DNA of 64,000 nucleotides from Thermalbibacter longus (GTDB lineage Bacteria > Chloroflexota > Chloroflexia > Thermomicrobiales > Thermomicrobiaceae). Below are positions 45,899 through 55,489 of the stretch, one piece after another (position 1 is the first letter of the stretch; each line of letters starts with the position of its first letter). The stretch covers positions 1-64,000 of the forward strand of contig NZ_JAMSLR010000010.1 of assembly GCF_023806485.1 (NCBI RefSeq), read 5' to 3'. The notes under the pieces were generated by a model, which searched no databases, was not told where the DNA came from, and saw only the letters and a program-made list of their open reading frames with translations. A program made the translations under genes and the position numbers.

Positions 45899-47680
45899 CT
45901 ACTTCACCGTCACGCTCTTGGCCAGATTTCTCGGCTTGTCCGGGTCCAGCCCCTTGCGCACCGCCAGGTAATAGCCGAGGAGCTGCGCCGGGATCACGTT
46001 GACCAGCGGCGACGCATCCCCGACTTCGGCTACTGGCAGGTGCACATCGAACACTGCCTCGTCCTCTGGCGAAACGCCGATGATCCAGCCACCCCGGCTC
46101 TGCAGCTCCATGGCGCCAGACAGGATATCCGCGCGCGTCTCGTCGAGCGGGGAGAAAACAAAACACGGTACGCCAGGCTCTACGAGCGCGATCACACCGT
46201 GCTTCAGCTCACCGCCGGGGAAGCCTTCGGCGTGCAGGTAGCTCACCTCTTTGATCTTCAATGCCGCCTCTAGCGCCGTCGGGTAGGAGAGGCCACGACC
46301 GATGACGAAACAGTGCTGGTGGTCGGCGAGGCGATCGGCCACAGCCTTGACGCGATCCTGAAAGTCCGGCGTCAGTGCCCTCACCATCCCGTCCACCGCG
46401 CGCCAGAGCAGATCGAGGCCGACGTGCTCGCTGCCGTTGAGGATGTGTGCCGTCAACAGCAGCAGAGCGAGCTTGGCGGTGTACGCCTTGGTCGAGAGCA
46501 CGCTCTGCTCGGGCCCCGCGAGCAGCGGCAGGGTGAAGTCGGCCAGCCGGTCGAGCGTGGAGCCGGTCACGTTCACCAGCGCGGCGACTCGCGCGCCCCG
46601 GCGCTTGGCCGCCAGCACGGCCTCGATGACGTCCACGGTCTCGCCGCTCTGCGAGAGCGCGATGACTAGGCTGCGCTCGGTGAGGAAATGCTCCTGGTAC
46701 TTGAACTCGGAAGCGACCACCGAGTTCACGTGGCGCCGCGCGATGCGCGAGAAGAGGTACGATCCGGCCAGCGCCGCGTAGCCAGCGGTGCCGCAGCCGA
46801 CCAGGAAGGTGCCGTAGGAGCGGCTGATCAACTCGGCGAGTTCGCGGGCCTGCGCCGGGTGCTCGCGGATGATGCGCTCGAGAACCCGCGGCTGCTCGTG
46901 GATCTCCTTGATTAGATAATGTGGGAATCCGTCCAACGACGTGTCGGCTGACTTGAGTGCTAGCGCTTGCCAGCGTGGTTCGCGCGCCGCTCGGCGCGAT
47001 CGGTCATAGAGGTGCAGCCCGTCGGCGCGGATAGCGGCGACCTCGTCGTCCCCGAGGTAGTGCACCTGTTCGGCCAGGCCGACAAGGGCTACGGCATCCG
47101 AAGCGACGTATGTTCCCGTCGAGCCGATCCCGATCACCAGGGGAGAGATCGACTTGACCGCGATCAACTGCTGTGTCGGGTAGTGCAGTACGATGAAGGC
47201 GTTGAGCCCCTCGATCCGCTCGAAGGCTGCCTGCACGGCGCGTACGACCGTTTCAGGATCCTGGGCCTCCGACGCAGCGAGGATCTGCTCGACGAGGTGG
47301 GCGAAGACCTCACTATCGGTGTCACTGCGGAAGCGGTGACCGTCGGCCTCCAGCTCGCAGCGCAGCTTGCGGAAATTCTCGATGATGCCGTTGTGGATGA
47401 CGGCAAGCTGGCCAGTACAGTCGAGGTGCGGATGGGCATTGACATCGGTCACGCCCCCGTGCGTGGCCCAGCGGGTGTGGCCGAAAGCAATCGAGCTGGC
47501 AGGGAGGTCGGGCGTCGTCGCGGGGATGCGCCCCGCCCGCTTGACGACGCTGATGTGACCGTTGATGCCGATGCCGACGCCCCAGGAGTCATACCCACGG
47601 TACTCGAGCTTGCGCAGCGCGTCCACTACAGTCCCGGCGCACACCGCGCGTGTCGTCACGTACCCGAAGATGCCGCACAT
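45899..47680 (-). CDS. glmS: Glutamine--fructose-6-phosphate aminotransferase
   Basis: The 593-aa enzyme makes glucosamine-6-phosphate, the entry to peptidoglycan amino-sugar synthesis. The N-terminal glutaminase starts MCGIFGY with the nucleophile Cys2 exposed after Met removal, followed by EYRGYDSWG and GHTRWATHG. Two SIS domains follow, with GCGTAGYAA and ALSQSGETVDV in the first, and the C-terminus ends in the family's KSVTVK form. The start at 47680 is fixed by Cys2; a longer frame upstream is ribozyme leader. The transcript begins near 48015 and carries a glmS ribozyme, so glucosamine-6-phosphate should trigger self-cleavage and loss of the message. Confidence 0.97.
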   Translation of the reverse strand: MCGIFGYVTTRAVCAGTVVDALRKLEYRGYDSWGVGIGINGHISVVKRAGRIPATTPDLPASSIAFGHTRWATHGGVTDVNAHPHLDCTGQLAVIHNGIIENFRKLRCELEADGHRFRSDTDSEVFAHLVEQILAASEAQDPETVVRAVQAAFERIEGLNAFIVLHYPTQQLIAVKSISPLVIGIGSTGTYVASDAVALVGLAEQVHYLGDDEVAAIRADGLHLYDRSRRAAREPRWQALALKSADTSLDGFPHYLIKEIHEQPRVLERIIREHPAQARELAELISRSYGTFLVGCGTAGYAALAGSYLFSRIARRHVNSVVASEFKYQEHFLTERSLVIALSQSGETVDVIEAVLAAKRRGARVAALVNVTGSTLDRLADFTLPLLAGPEQSVLSTKAYTAKLALLLLTAHILNGSEHVGLDLLWRAVDGMVRALTPDFQDRVKAVADRLADHQHCFVIGRGLSYPTALEAALKIKEVSYLHAEGFPGGELKHGVIALVEPGVPCFVFSPLDETRADILSGAMELQSRGGWIIGVSPEDEAVFDVHLPVAEVGDASPLVNVIPAQLLGYYLAVRKGLDPDKPRNLAKSVTVK

Positions 47681-47825
47681 TGCACAGCGTCCCCCTATGC
47701 GACCGCCTGGCCCTTCGAGGCCATGCCGGCCGCTCCCTTCGTGCACTCGCCTCTACCTGTGGCCTGTGCCGAGCTGAACGCTGGAGTGCTTAACGCTCTC
47801 CGTCCGGGGGAGCTGTCCTCGCACG

Positions 47826-47968
47826 CCGGCCAGCCTTTGTCTCGCCGATCGCTCGACGCCTTTGCTCTGGCCGTCACGACCGTGCCAGCCGGGAGGCCAT
47901 CCGCCGAATCTTTCGACCAGCCTCCACCTCGTCGGCTTGCCGCCTCCCTCGACAAGCCCAGGCGCTAC
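47826..47968 (-). ncRNA. glmS self-cleaving ribozyme
   Basis: On the minus strand, about 290 bases upstream of glmS, the sequence follows the glmS ribozyme core. TAGCGCC is at the cleavage site (cut expected between 47966 and 47965), then GACGAGGTGGAGG, TCGAAAGATTCGGCGGATG, and GCCTCCCGG, which pairs with GGAGGC. A CTGGC/GCCAG hairpin follows, and then ACAAAGG at the 3' side, as in the Bacillus and Thermoanaerobacter elements. It uses glucosamine-6-phosphate as cofactor for cleavage, giving feedback control of glmS. The 3' limit is approximate. Confidence 0.9.
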
Positions 47969-48021
47969 TCAGCTCGCTCCTCTTTTCGCCCCCTTCTCAG
48001 CTACGAGCACCGGCCAGGCAC

Positions 48022-48051
48022 ACTATACCCTGCTGGCTCACTTACTGACAA
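48022..48051 (-). promoter_or_regulatory. Promoter of glmS
   Basis: On the minus strand TTGTCA (complement of 48046-48051) and TATAGT (complement of 48022-48027) are 18 bases apart. Transcription would start near 48015, about 50 bases before the ribozyme cleavage site. Confidence 0.65.
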
Positions 48052-48164
48052 CTCGGTGCAGGCCAGCGTGTCGTTAAAACCGGTAATTTCAAGGATCGCT
48101 GGGGAATCGACCCGCCTGGCATCGATAGGCGTGCTGCGCCTCTCCGCGCGATCGCGAATGCGTA

Positions 48165-48170
48165 TATAAT
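48165..48170 (+). promoter_or_regulatory. -10 element of the purine operon
   Basis: A perfect TATAAT precedes a leader of about 195 bases before purB. No matching -35 is clear. The leader contains a GGGGCCTGCCCC hairpin, and a segment complementary to the purB ribosome site (about 48335-48370), but no known riboswitch motif that I recognise. Confidence 0.5.
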
Positions 48171-48372
48171 CACCAGGGAGACACCGGGTGGGCGCGGGCG
48201 AGCAGACAGCAAAACGCATCGACCTTGCACGCGGGCTGCGGGAGCAGGGCAGTGCCTTGCCCCTCGTTATGCCAATGCCCCAGCGGTTCAGCCTCCCTGC
48301 GTGTGACTCGTTCCTCTGCCGGCTTCCTATCGTAGCTTCTGGGGCCTGCCCCGCCTCAGGAGGAGGGGAGCG

Positions 48373-49692
48373 GTGATCCCTCGCTATACCAGGCCCGAGA
48401 TGGGACGCATCTGGAGTGAAGAGCACAAGATCTCGCTCTGGCTTCGTGTCGAAATCGCGGTCGCCGAAGCCTGGGCGACGCGCGGCGTCATCCCGCCCGG
48501 CGCGATGGAGCGCATCCGCGGCGCGAAGTGTGACCTCGAGCGGATGCGCCAGATCGAAAAAGAAGTCGACCACGATGTTATCGCTTTCCTCCGGGCGACG
48601 GGTGAGTCGGTCGGGGAAGCGGCCCGCTTCATCCACCTGGGGCTGACCAGCTCCGACGTCATCGACACCGCGCTGGCGCTCCAGCTCGTCGAAGCAGCCG
48701 ACCTTCTGGTGGCTGATTTGGACCGGCTGATCGAGGTGGTAGGCCGGCGGGCGATCGAGCATCGACGCACGGTGATGATCGGCCGGACGCACGGGGTGCA
48801 CGCCGAGCCGATCACCTTCGGCTTCAAGCTCGCTGGATGGTACGCCGAATTGAAGCGGGCGCGCGAGCGGCTGCTAGCGGCACGCGAGGAAGTCCGCGTC
48901 GGCAAGATATCCGGGGCCGTCGGTACCCATGCGAATGTGCCTCCAGATCTCGAGGAAGAGGTCTGTCAGCGGTTGGGCCTGCGCGCCGACCCGGCTTCGA
49001 CCCAGGTTGTCTCGCGTGACCGCCACGCTTTCTTCGTCGCCGCACTGGCGATCCTCGGCTCGACGCTCGACCGGTTCGCGACAGAGATCCGTCACCTCCA
49101 GCGAACCGAGGTGCGCGAGCTCGAGGAGCCGTTCGACCCGAGCAACATGGGCTCTTCCGCCATGCCGCACAAGCGTAACCCGCACGAGAGCGAACGGATC
49201 AGCGGGCTCGCCAGGCTGCTCAGGAGCTACGTGGGGCCGGCGCTCGAGGACATCGCCCTCTGGCACGAGCGGGACATCAGCCACAGCTCGGTCGAGCGGG
49301 TCGTGCTGCCGGATGCGTGCATCCTGGCAGACTACCTGCTGGCACTCATGACCGAGATCGTCGAAGGCTGGGTCGTGTACCCCGAGCGGATGCGGCAGAA
49401 CCTGGATGCGACGGCCGGAGCGATTTTCTCGCAGCAGGCTATGTTGCGGCTCGTCGAAGCAGGCCTGGATCGGCAGGACGCCTACCGCATCGTCCAGCGC
49501 CTCGCTCGCCAGGCCTGGGAGACCGGTACTCACCTGCGCGAGCTCCTGCTCGCGGACCAGCGGGTCCGCGCGCATCTTTCCCCTGAACAGATCGACGCGA
49601 TCTTCGACCTCGAGCCGCACCTGCGCTACGTCGACGAGACGTTCCGCCGGGTGGGACTGCCGGTTAGCGCGCCGGAGGCTCTGAGCGCATGA
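48373..49692 (+). CDS. purB: Adenylosuccinate lyase
   Basis: The 439-aa enzyme performs two fumarate eliminations in purine synthesis (SAICAR to AICAR, and adenylosuccinate to AMP). Typical elements are the TSSDVIDTA block near 95, GRTHGVHAEP near 138, and the flexible signature loop containing SSAMPHKRNP near 261 with the catalytic serine. The start is GTG at 48373 with a GGAGGAGGGGAG site. It opens the pur operon and overlaps purC by four bases. Length and residues are normal. Confidence 0.96.
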   Translation: MIPRYTRPEMGRIWSEEHKISLWLRVEIAVAEAWATRGVIPPGAMERIRGAKCDLERMRQIEKEVDHDVIAFLRATGESVGEAARFIHLGLTSSDVIDTALALQLVEAADLLVADLDRLIEVVGRRAIEHRRTVMIGRTHGVHAEPITFGFKLAGWYAELKRARERLLAAREEVRVGKISGAVGTHANVPPDLEEEVCQRLGLRADPASTQVVSRDRHAFFVAALAILGSTLDRFATEIRHLQRTEVRELEEPFDPSNMGSSAMPHKRNPHESERISGLARLLRSYVGPALEDIALWHERDISHSSVERVVLPDACILADYLLALMTEIVEGWVVYPERMRQNLDATAGAIFSQQAMLRLVEAGLDRQDAYRIVQRLARQAWETGTHLRELLLADQRVRAHLSPEQIDAIFDLEPHLRYVDETFRRVGLPVSAPEALSA

Positions 49693-50597
49693 CCGCGAGA
49701 GCCGTGCTCGAGGTGGAGATCCCGGAGCTGCCGCGCTTCCGGCGAGGCAAAGTGAGGGAAACGTTCGACCTGGGCGATCGCTTGCTGATGGTGGCGACCG
49801 ATCGCCTCTCGGCGTTCGACGTGGTACTTCCGACCGGTATCCCTGGCAAAGGGGTGGTATTGACCCAGCTCTCGCGCTTCTGGTTCGAGTGGTTCGGTCA
49901 CCGCATTCGCTCGCATTACGTGACCACCGATCTGAGCAACCTGCCGCCAGCAGTGCAGCGTCACCGCGTGGTGCTGGAGGGACGATCGATGATCGTTCGC
50001 CGCGCTGAGCGGATCGACGTCGAGTGCGTGGCGCGCGGCTACCTGAGCGGCTCGGCCTGGGCCGAGTACCGCGAGAGCGGCACGGTTGCGGGCCAGCGGC
50101 TGCCGGCGGGGCTGGTCGAGAGCGACCGGCTTCCCGAGCCGCTCTTCACGCCAGCGGTCAAGGCTGAGAGCGGCCACGACCGCAACATCAGCTTCCCTGA
50201 GCTGGTCGATCTGGTGGGCGAGGAACTAGCCACCAGATTGCGAGAAGAGACGCTGGCAATCTACCGGGCGGCCGAGCGCTACGCGCTCGACCGGGGCGTC
50301 ATCATCGCGGATACGAAGCTGGAGTTCGGCTGGATCGACGGGAAGCTGGCGGTGATCGACGAGCTGTTGACGCCAGACAGCTCACGGTTCTGGGACGCGG
50401 AGCGCTACAGCCCGGGTAGAGCACAGCCCTCGTTCGACAAGCAGTTCGTGCGAGACTGGCTGCTCTCCTCGAGCTGGAACCGAGAACCACCGGGGCCGGC
50501 CCTCCCCGACGACGTCGTAGAGGCTACCCGGCGTCGCTACTTCGAGGCGTACGAGCGGCTGACCGGACAGGTGCTCCGGTTGCCCGACGATGAGTAG
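49689..50597 (+). CDS. purC: Phosphoribosylaminoimidazole-succinocarboxamide synthase
   Basis: The 302-aa SAICAR synthetase joins aspartate to CAIR with ATP. GKVRETFDLGDRLLMVATDR near 18, the LSAFDVVLPTGIPGKG block near 38, IDVECVARGYLSGSAW near 108 and DTKLEFGW near 204 identify it. The length is that of the longer, yeast-like class. It is translationally coupled to purB (ATGA overlap) and followed by purS after 9 bases. Confidence 0.96.
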   Translation: MTARAVLEVEIPELPRFRRGKVRETFDLGDRLLMVATDRLSAFDVVLPTGIPGKGVVLTQLSRFWFEWFGHRIRSHYVTTDLSNLPPAVQRHRVVLEGRSMIVRRAERIDVECVARGYLSGSAWAEYRESGTVAGQRLPAGLVESDRLPEPLFTPAVKAESGHDRNISFPELVDLVGEELATRLREETLAIYRAAERYALDRGVIIADTKLEFGWIDGKLAVIDELLTPDSSRFWDAERYSPGRAQPSFDKQFVRDWLLSSSWNREPPGPALPDDVVEATRRRYFEAYERLTGQVLRLPDDE

Positions 50598-50606
50598 GCG
50601 GGCGAG

Positions 50607-50870
50607 ATGACCAGCGAAAAAGCGTGGCGAGCCGACGTGTACGTGGCGCTCAAGGCGGGCGTGAACGACCCCCAGGGCTTGGCTGTGCGGGATGGCCTGC
50701 ACCGGTTGGGTTACGATGAGGTGTCACAGGTGCGGGTGGGGCGGTACATCCAGGTCTGGTTGGAGGCGCCGGACGAGGAAGCGGCAGCGGCGCGCGTTCG
50801 CGAGATGTGCGAGCGGTTGCTGGCGAACCCAGTGATCGAGGAATACCGGTTTCATGTGGTTCGAGCGTGA
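50607..50870 (+). CDS. purS: FGAM synthase subunit PurS
   Basis: The 87-aa subunit bridges PurQ and PurL in the three-part formylglycinamidine synthase. The VYVALKAGVNDPQGLAVRDGL start and the Arg-Val-Gly-Arg-Tyr strand (VRVGRYIQVWLE) are typical. It sits between purC and purQ in the order expected for the purSQL group. Confidence 0.93.
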   Translation: MTSEKAWRADVYVALKAGVNDPQGLAVRDGLHRLGYDEVSQVRVGRYIQVWLEAPDEEAAAARVREMCERLLANPVIEEYRFHVVRA

Positions 50871-50906
50871 CGCCCAGCGCTGGGCGGGGTGTGGACGGAA
50901 CCAGGC

Positions 50907-51614
50907 ATGCGTTTCGCAGTGATCACGTTTCCTGGCAGCAACGGTGACCACGACGCGCTGATGGCGATCCAGATGGGACTGGGGCAGCCCGTGGAGCTCG
51001 TCTGGCATACGGAGACCGATCTCTCCCGCTTTGACTGCCTGATCATCCCGGGTGGGTTCTCCTACGGCGACTATCTTCGCGCGGGCGCCATCGCGCGCTT
51101 CGCGCCGGTCATGGAGTCCGTTCGGGCGTTCGCTGAGGCAGGTGGCCCGGTACTCGGCATCTGCAACGGGTTCCAGATCCTTACCGAAGCTGGCCTGCTG
51201 CCGGGCGCGCTGCTGCGCAACGCCTCGCTCTCGTTCGAGTGCGCCTGGGTACACGTACGGGTGGACAACGACCGGACGCCCTGGACACGCGCGCTCGCCC
51301 CGGGGACGATCCTGCGGCTGCCGATCGCCCACGGCGAGGGGCGCTACTACGCGGACGACGCGACGCTCGAGCGGCTCGAGCGCGAAGGCCGGGTCGTGTT
51401 CCGCTACGTCGACGCCGACGGCCGGGTCACCCCGGAGGCGAACCCGAATGGCTCGCTGAACAACATCGCTGGGGTGTGCAACGAGCGCGGCAACGTGGTG
51501 GGCCTAATGCCGCACCCCGAGCGAGCCTACGACCGGCTCATCGGTGGAGATGACGGTCTGCGCGTGCTGTCCGCCGTGCTGCGGGCTGGGGTCGCGGCTG
51601 CGAGCCGCTCATAG
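50907..51614 (+). CDS. purQ: FGAM synthase glutaminase subunit PurQ
   Basis: The 235-aa class I glutamine amidotransferase supplies ammonia to PurL. The oxyanion and nucleophile strand is GICNGFQIL (Cys at the elbow). [17 protein letters not shown] is a family mark, and the catalytic His-x-Glu is in MPHPERAYD near 210. ATG 50907 starts the fold; GTG 50889 would add six residues. Confidence 0.95.
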   Translation: MRFAVITFPGSNGDHDALMAIQMGLGQPVELVWHTETDLSRFDCLIIPGGFSYGDYLRAGAIARFAPVMESVRAFAEAGGPVLGICNGFQILTEAGLLPGALLRNASLSFECAWVHVRVDNDRTPWTRALAPGTILRLPIAHGEGRYYADDATLERLEREGRVVFRYVDADGRVTPEANPNGSLNNIAGVCNERGNVVGLMPHPERAYDRLIGGDDGLRVLSAVLRAGVAAASRS

Positions 51615-51689
51615 GGAACCCCAGCCGGAGATGAAGATCGGATTCTGGTAGGAAACGGGCGGTGGGAAACGCCGAAGAGGCAGGGGCGC

Positions 51690-53897
51690 ATGCAGGTTAC
51701 GCCTGAGATCCTGGCTGAAGTCGCCCTGACCGAGGACGAGTACCGGCTGATCGTGGAGCGGCTGGGCCGCGAGCCCAACCCGGTCGAGCTGGGTATGTTC
51801 GGGGCGATGTGGAGCGAGCACTGCGGCTACAAGAACTCGCGGCCGCTCCTCAAGCGGCTGCCGACGAGCGGCCCGCGGGTCGTGCAGGGGCCCGGCGAGA
51901 ACGCCGGCGCGGTGGACATCGGTGAAGGGCTGGTCGCGGTGCTCAAGATCGAGTCCCACAACCATCCCAGCGCGGTCGAGCCCTTCCAGGGCGCCGCTAC
52001 CGGCGTCGGAGGCATCGTGCGCGACATCTTCACCATGGGCGCGCGGCCGGTGGCCATCCTCGATTCGCTCCGCTTCGGGCCCCTAGAGGAGCCGCGCAAC
52101 CGCTACTTGTTCCACGGTGTCGTTGGTGGGATCGGCTGGTACGGTAACTGCCTAGGTATCCCCACGGTGGCGGGGGACGTCTTCTTCGACCCTGGCTACA
52201 GCGCGAACCCGCTAGTCAACGCGATGTGCGTCGGCGTGGCCCGCCGGGACGCGCTGGTGCGCGCGAGGGCGACCGGGCCGGGGAATCTCGTGCTCCTGGT
52301 GGGCGCCGACACGGGACGGGACGGGATCCACGGCGCGACGTTCGCTTCCGTCGAGGATCCGGAGAAGTCTCATCGCGGCGTGGTGCAGGTGGGGAACCCG
52401 TTCTTGGAGAAGCTGCTGCTGGAAGCCTGTCTCGAAGCGCTCGAGAGCGGTTGCGTCGTGGCGATGCAGGATCTCGGCGCAGCCGGGCTGACCAGCTCGA
52501 CGGCGGAGACCGCGGCCCGCGGCGGGGTCGGCATCGAGATCGACGTCGCCAAGGTACCACGCCGCGAGGCAGGCATGACGCCGTACGAGGTGATGCTCTC
52601 GGAGAGCCAGGAGCGCATGCTGGTGATCGTCGAGCCATCGAAGCTGGAGGTGGTCGAGGCGATCTTCCGGCGCTGGGAGCTGCACGCGGCGGTCATCGGC
52701 CGGGTGACCGGCGATGGGATGCTCCGGGTGCTCGAGGACGGCCGGCCGGTGGCCGAGGTGCCGGTACGCCTGCTGACCGATGCACCCACCTACGTGCGCC
52801 AGGGCCGTGAAGACCCCGAGATCGCCGCGCTGCGGAATCGCGACCTCTCGGCAGTGCCTGACCTGGGCCGCTCGCCGGAGGAAGGATTGACCGCGGGGCA
52901 GGCCCTGCTCGCGCTGCTCCGCTCGCCGAACATCGCCAGCCGGCGTCCGGTGTACAGGACGTACGACCACACGATCCTGACCAACACCGTCCTGCCGCCG
53001 GGCGAAGGGGATGCCGCGGTGTTGCGCATCAAAGGCACCCGGCTCGGACTGGCAGTGAAGACCGACTGCAACCCGCGCTATTGCCTGCTCGATCCGTATC
53101 TGGGTGCCCAGCACGCGGTGGCGGAGGCGGCGCGCAACGTCTCCTGCGTCGGCGCCGAGCCCGCCGCGATCACCGATTGTCTCAACTTCGGCAACCCGGA
53201 GCGTCCCGGGGTCTATTACCAGCTCTCGCAAGCCATCGAAGGGATGGCAGTGGCCTGCGAGGCGCTCGGCATCCCGATCGTGAGCGGCAACGCCAGCCTG
53301 TACAACGAATCCGGCGGCCGGGCCATCCCGCCGACCCCGACGATCGGTATCGTCGGGGTCTTGGACGACGTTACCCGCCATGCCGGGCTGGCCTTCGCCA
53401 GCCAAGGAGTGGTCTATCTCATCGGGCCGGCACAGGCCACGCTGGGGGCCAGCGAGTACTTGGCGCTGCTCCACGGGCTGACTGCTGGCTCGCCGCCGTC
53501 GTTGGATCTGGAATTAGAGCTGCAGGTGCAGCGGGCCGTACGAGAGGGCATCGCCCGGGGCGTGGTGCGCGCGGCGCACGACTGCAGCGAAGGCGGCCTC
53601 GCTGTGGCGCTGGCCGAGAGCTGCATCGCTGGCCAGGTCGGTGGCCGCTTCGAGATCGAGCCGCTCATCGAGGCCAACGCCGGACGACTCGACCGGGCGC
53701 TGTTCGGAGAAGCGGGCTCCCGCGTTCTGGTTCAGGTCGCTCCCGGTGACGAGGCCAACCTTATCGCCCTGCTCAATGGCTATCGGCTCCCGTACCTGCG
53801 GCTGGGAGAGACCGGCGGGGACTCGCTCGTCCTCGGGGATGCGCTCGCGATTTCGCTCGGCGAGCTGCGAGCAGCCTGGTCCAGCGGGCTGGGCTAG
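51690..53897 (+). CDS. purL: FGAM synthase subunit PurL
   Basis: The 735-aa small-type PurL works with PurS and PurQ to amidate [22 protein letters not shown] near 31, the [20 protein letters not shown] stretch near 87 with metal ligands, [16 protein letters not shown] near 202 and the [13 protein letters not shown] block near 632 are in order. It is complete. It follows purQ after 75 bases and precedes purF by 61. Confidence 0.96.
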   Translation: MQVTPEILAEVALTEDEYRLIVERLGREPNPVELGMFGAMWSEHCGYKNSRPLLKRLPTSGPRVVQGPGENAGAVDIGEGLVAVLKIESHNHPSAVEPFQGAATGVGGIVRDIFTMGARPVAILDSLRFGPLEEPRNRYLFHGVVGGIGWYGNCLGIPTVAGDVFFDPGYSANPLVNAMCVGVARRDALVRARATGPGNLVLLVGADTGRDGIHGATFASVEDPEKSHRGVVQVGNPFLEKLLLEACLEALESGCVVAMQDLGAAGLTSSTAETAARGGVGIEIDVAKVPRREAGMTPYEVMLSESQERMLVIVEPSKLEVVEAIFRRWELHAAVIGRVTGDGMLRVLEDGRPVAEVPVRLLTDAPTYVRQGREDPEIAALRNRDLSAVPDLGRSPEEGLTAGQALLALLRSPNIASRRPVYRTYDHTILTNTVLPPGEGDAAVLRIKGTRLGLAVKTDCNPRYCLLDPYLGAQHAVAEAARNVSCVGAEPAAITDCLNFGNPERPGVYYQLSQAIEGMAVACEALGIPIVSGNASLYNESGGRAIPPTPTIGIVGVLDDVTRHAGLAFASQGVVYLIGPAQATLGASEYLALLHGLTAGSPPSLDLELELQVQRAVREGIARGVVRAAHDCSEGGLAVALAESCIAGQVGGRFEIEPLIEANAGRLDRALFGEAGSRVLVQVAPGDEANLIALLNGYRLPYLRLGETGGDSLVLGDALAISLGELRAAWSSGLG

Positions 53898-53958
53898 ATG
53901 CTCTCCGTTTTTTGAAGCGCGTGTACGTTCGGCCCTGTGTGTTACACTCGGGCTGAGT

Positions 53959-55380
53959 ATGGGCACCGGTCAGGAGCGGGCCGTGCAGTGGGAGAGTCCG
54001 CGTGAGGAGTGCGGCGTCTTCGGGATCTATGCTCCCGGCGAGGACGTCGCCAGGCTGACCTTCTTCGGCCTCTACGCGTTGCAGCACCGGGGACAGGAGA
54101 GCGCTGGCATCGCGACCAGCGACGGGCAACGGCTCTATCTGCATACGCGGATGGGTCTGGTCAACACAGCCTTCACCGAGGAGGACCTACGGCGTCTCCC
54201 CGGTCACATCGCAATCGGCCATACCCGGTATTCGACCACCGGGAGTAGCGTGGTAGTGAATGCAGGGCCGTTCCTGGTACAGGAGGGGATCGAGCCGGTT
54301 GCGGTGGCCCACAACGGCAACCTCGTCAACTCTGAGCAACTCCGCCAGGAGTTGCTCGCTCAGGGGATTCGGCTGGCCGGTACCACGGATACCGAAGCGC
54401 TCACCTGGGTGCTGGCGCTCACCCCTGGCTCCGACCTCGCCACTCGGATTCGTCGAGCGATGGCTCGCTTTCTCGGCGCGTACAGCCTCGCGATCTTGAC
54501 GCCAGGGGCGCTAGCAGCGGTGCGTGACCCGCTCGGCATCAGGCCGCTGTGCCTGGGGCGACTGGGAGCGGGCTGGGTGGTCGCGTCGGAGACCTGCGCG
54601 CTGGCGACCATCGGGGCCACCTTCGAGCGCGAAGTCGAACCCGGAGAGATCGTGGTGATCGATTCGGAGGGTCTCCGCAGCTATCCTGCTCCTGAACTGG
54701 CCGAGCGACAGGCGACCTGCATCTTCGAGTTCATCTACTTCGCCCGGCCGGACAGCCAGATGATGGGGCGCCGGCTGCACATCGTTCGCCAGCGCATGGG
54801 CATGGAGCTCTGGCGAGAGCACCCGGCCGACGCCGACGTCGTCGTCCCGTTGCCCGATTCGGCAGTGCCGGCCGCGATCGGCTACTCGAGGGCCTCAGGT
54901 ATCCCCTACGCCGAGGCGCTCATCAAGAATCGCTATATCGGTCGCACCTTCATCCAGCCCGACCAGCGGCTGCGAGAGCAAGGAGTCAAGCTCAAGTTCA
55001 ACGCGCTCCCGGAAGTATTGGAAGGCAAGCGCGTGGTGCTGGTCGACGACACGATCGTCCGGGGCACGACGAGCCGGCCGATCGTCGAGTTACTACGCCA
55101 GAACGGCGCCAGAGAAGTGCACATGCGGGTGCACGCGCCGCCGATCATGTGGCCGTGCTACCTGGGCGTCGACATGGCTACGCGCGAGGAGCTGATCGCG
55201 GCGCGCCTCTCGGTCGAGGAGATCGGCCGGGCTATCGGCGCCGACTCCATTGGCTATCTGAGCCTCGAAGGGTTGCTCCGCGCCATCGGATTGCCACACG
55301 ATCGGTTTTGTACCGCATGCCTGACCGGGCAGTACCCAGTACCCGTGCCGACAGTCGCGGCGGTCGTGGCGAACCGGTAG
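53959..55380 (+). CDS. purF: Amidophosphoribosyltransferase
   Basis: The 473-aa enzyme catalyses the committed step of purine synthesis (PRPP plus glutamine to phosphoribosylamine). A 17-residue propeptide precedes the nucleophile Cys18 (EECGVFG). QHRGQESAG, GHTRYSTTG and the PRPP loop VVLVDDTIVRGTTS are present. Four cysteines at the positions known to bind a [4Fe-4S] cluster in the Bacillus enzyme are conserved (CIFEFIYFARPDS, WPCYLG and FCTACLTG), so this is the oxygen-sensitive iron-sulfur type. A TACACT hexamer lies 10 bases before the ATG, and there is no ribosome site, hinting at a separate short or leaderless transcript. Confidence 0.95.
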   Translation: MGTGQERAVQWESPREECGVFGIYAPGEDVARLTFFGLYALQHRGQESAGIATSDGQRLYLHTRMGLVNTAFTEEDLRRLPGHIAIGHTRYSTTGSSVVVNAGPFLVQEGIEPVAVAHNGNLVNSEQLRQELLAQGIRLAGTTDTEALTWVLALTPGSDLATRIRRAMARFLGAYSLAILTPGALAAVRDPLGIRPLCLGRLGAGWVVASETCALATIGATFEREVEPGEIVVIDSEGLRSYPAPELAERQATCIFEFIYFARPDSQMMGRRLHIVRQRMGMELWREHPADADVVVPLPDSAVPAAIGYSRASGIPYAEALIKNRYIGRTFIQPDQRLREQGVKLKFNALPEVLEGKRVVLVDDTIVRGTTSRPIVELLRQNGAREVHMRVHAPPIMWPCYLGVDMATREELIAARLSVEEIGRAIGADSIGYLSLEGLLRAIGLPHDRFCTACLTGQYPVPVPTVAAVVANR

Positions 55381-55489
55381 GCAATGCCCCGTGCCCGAAG
55401 GAGCCGAGGTCGCGTCCGATGCCAGCAGAACGTCCGGCTGCTCCGCCGGGCATCAGCCGCACGTCTGGGATCTCGCTGACAGAGTAGCG

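Noticed and set aside
52212-53474. Minus-strand open frame of 420 codons
   Set aside because: It is antisense to purL, a shadow only.
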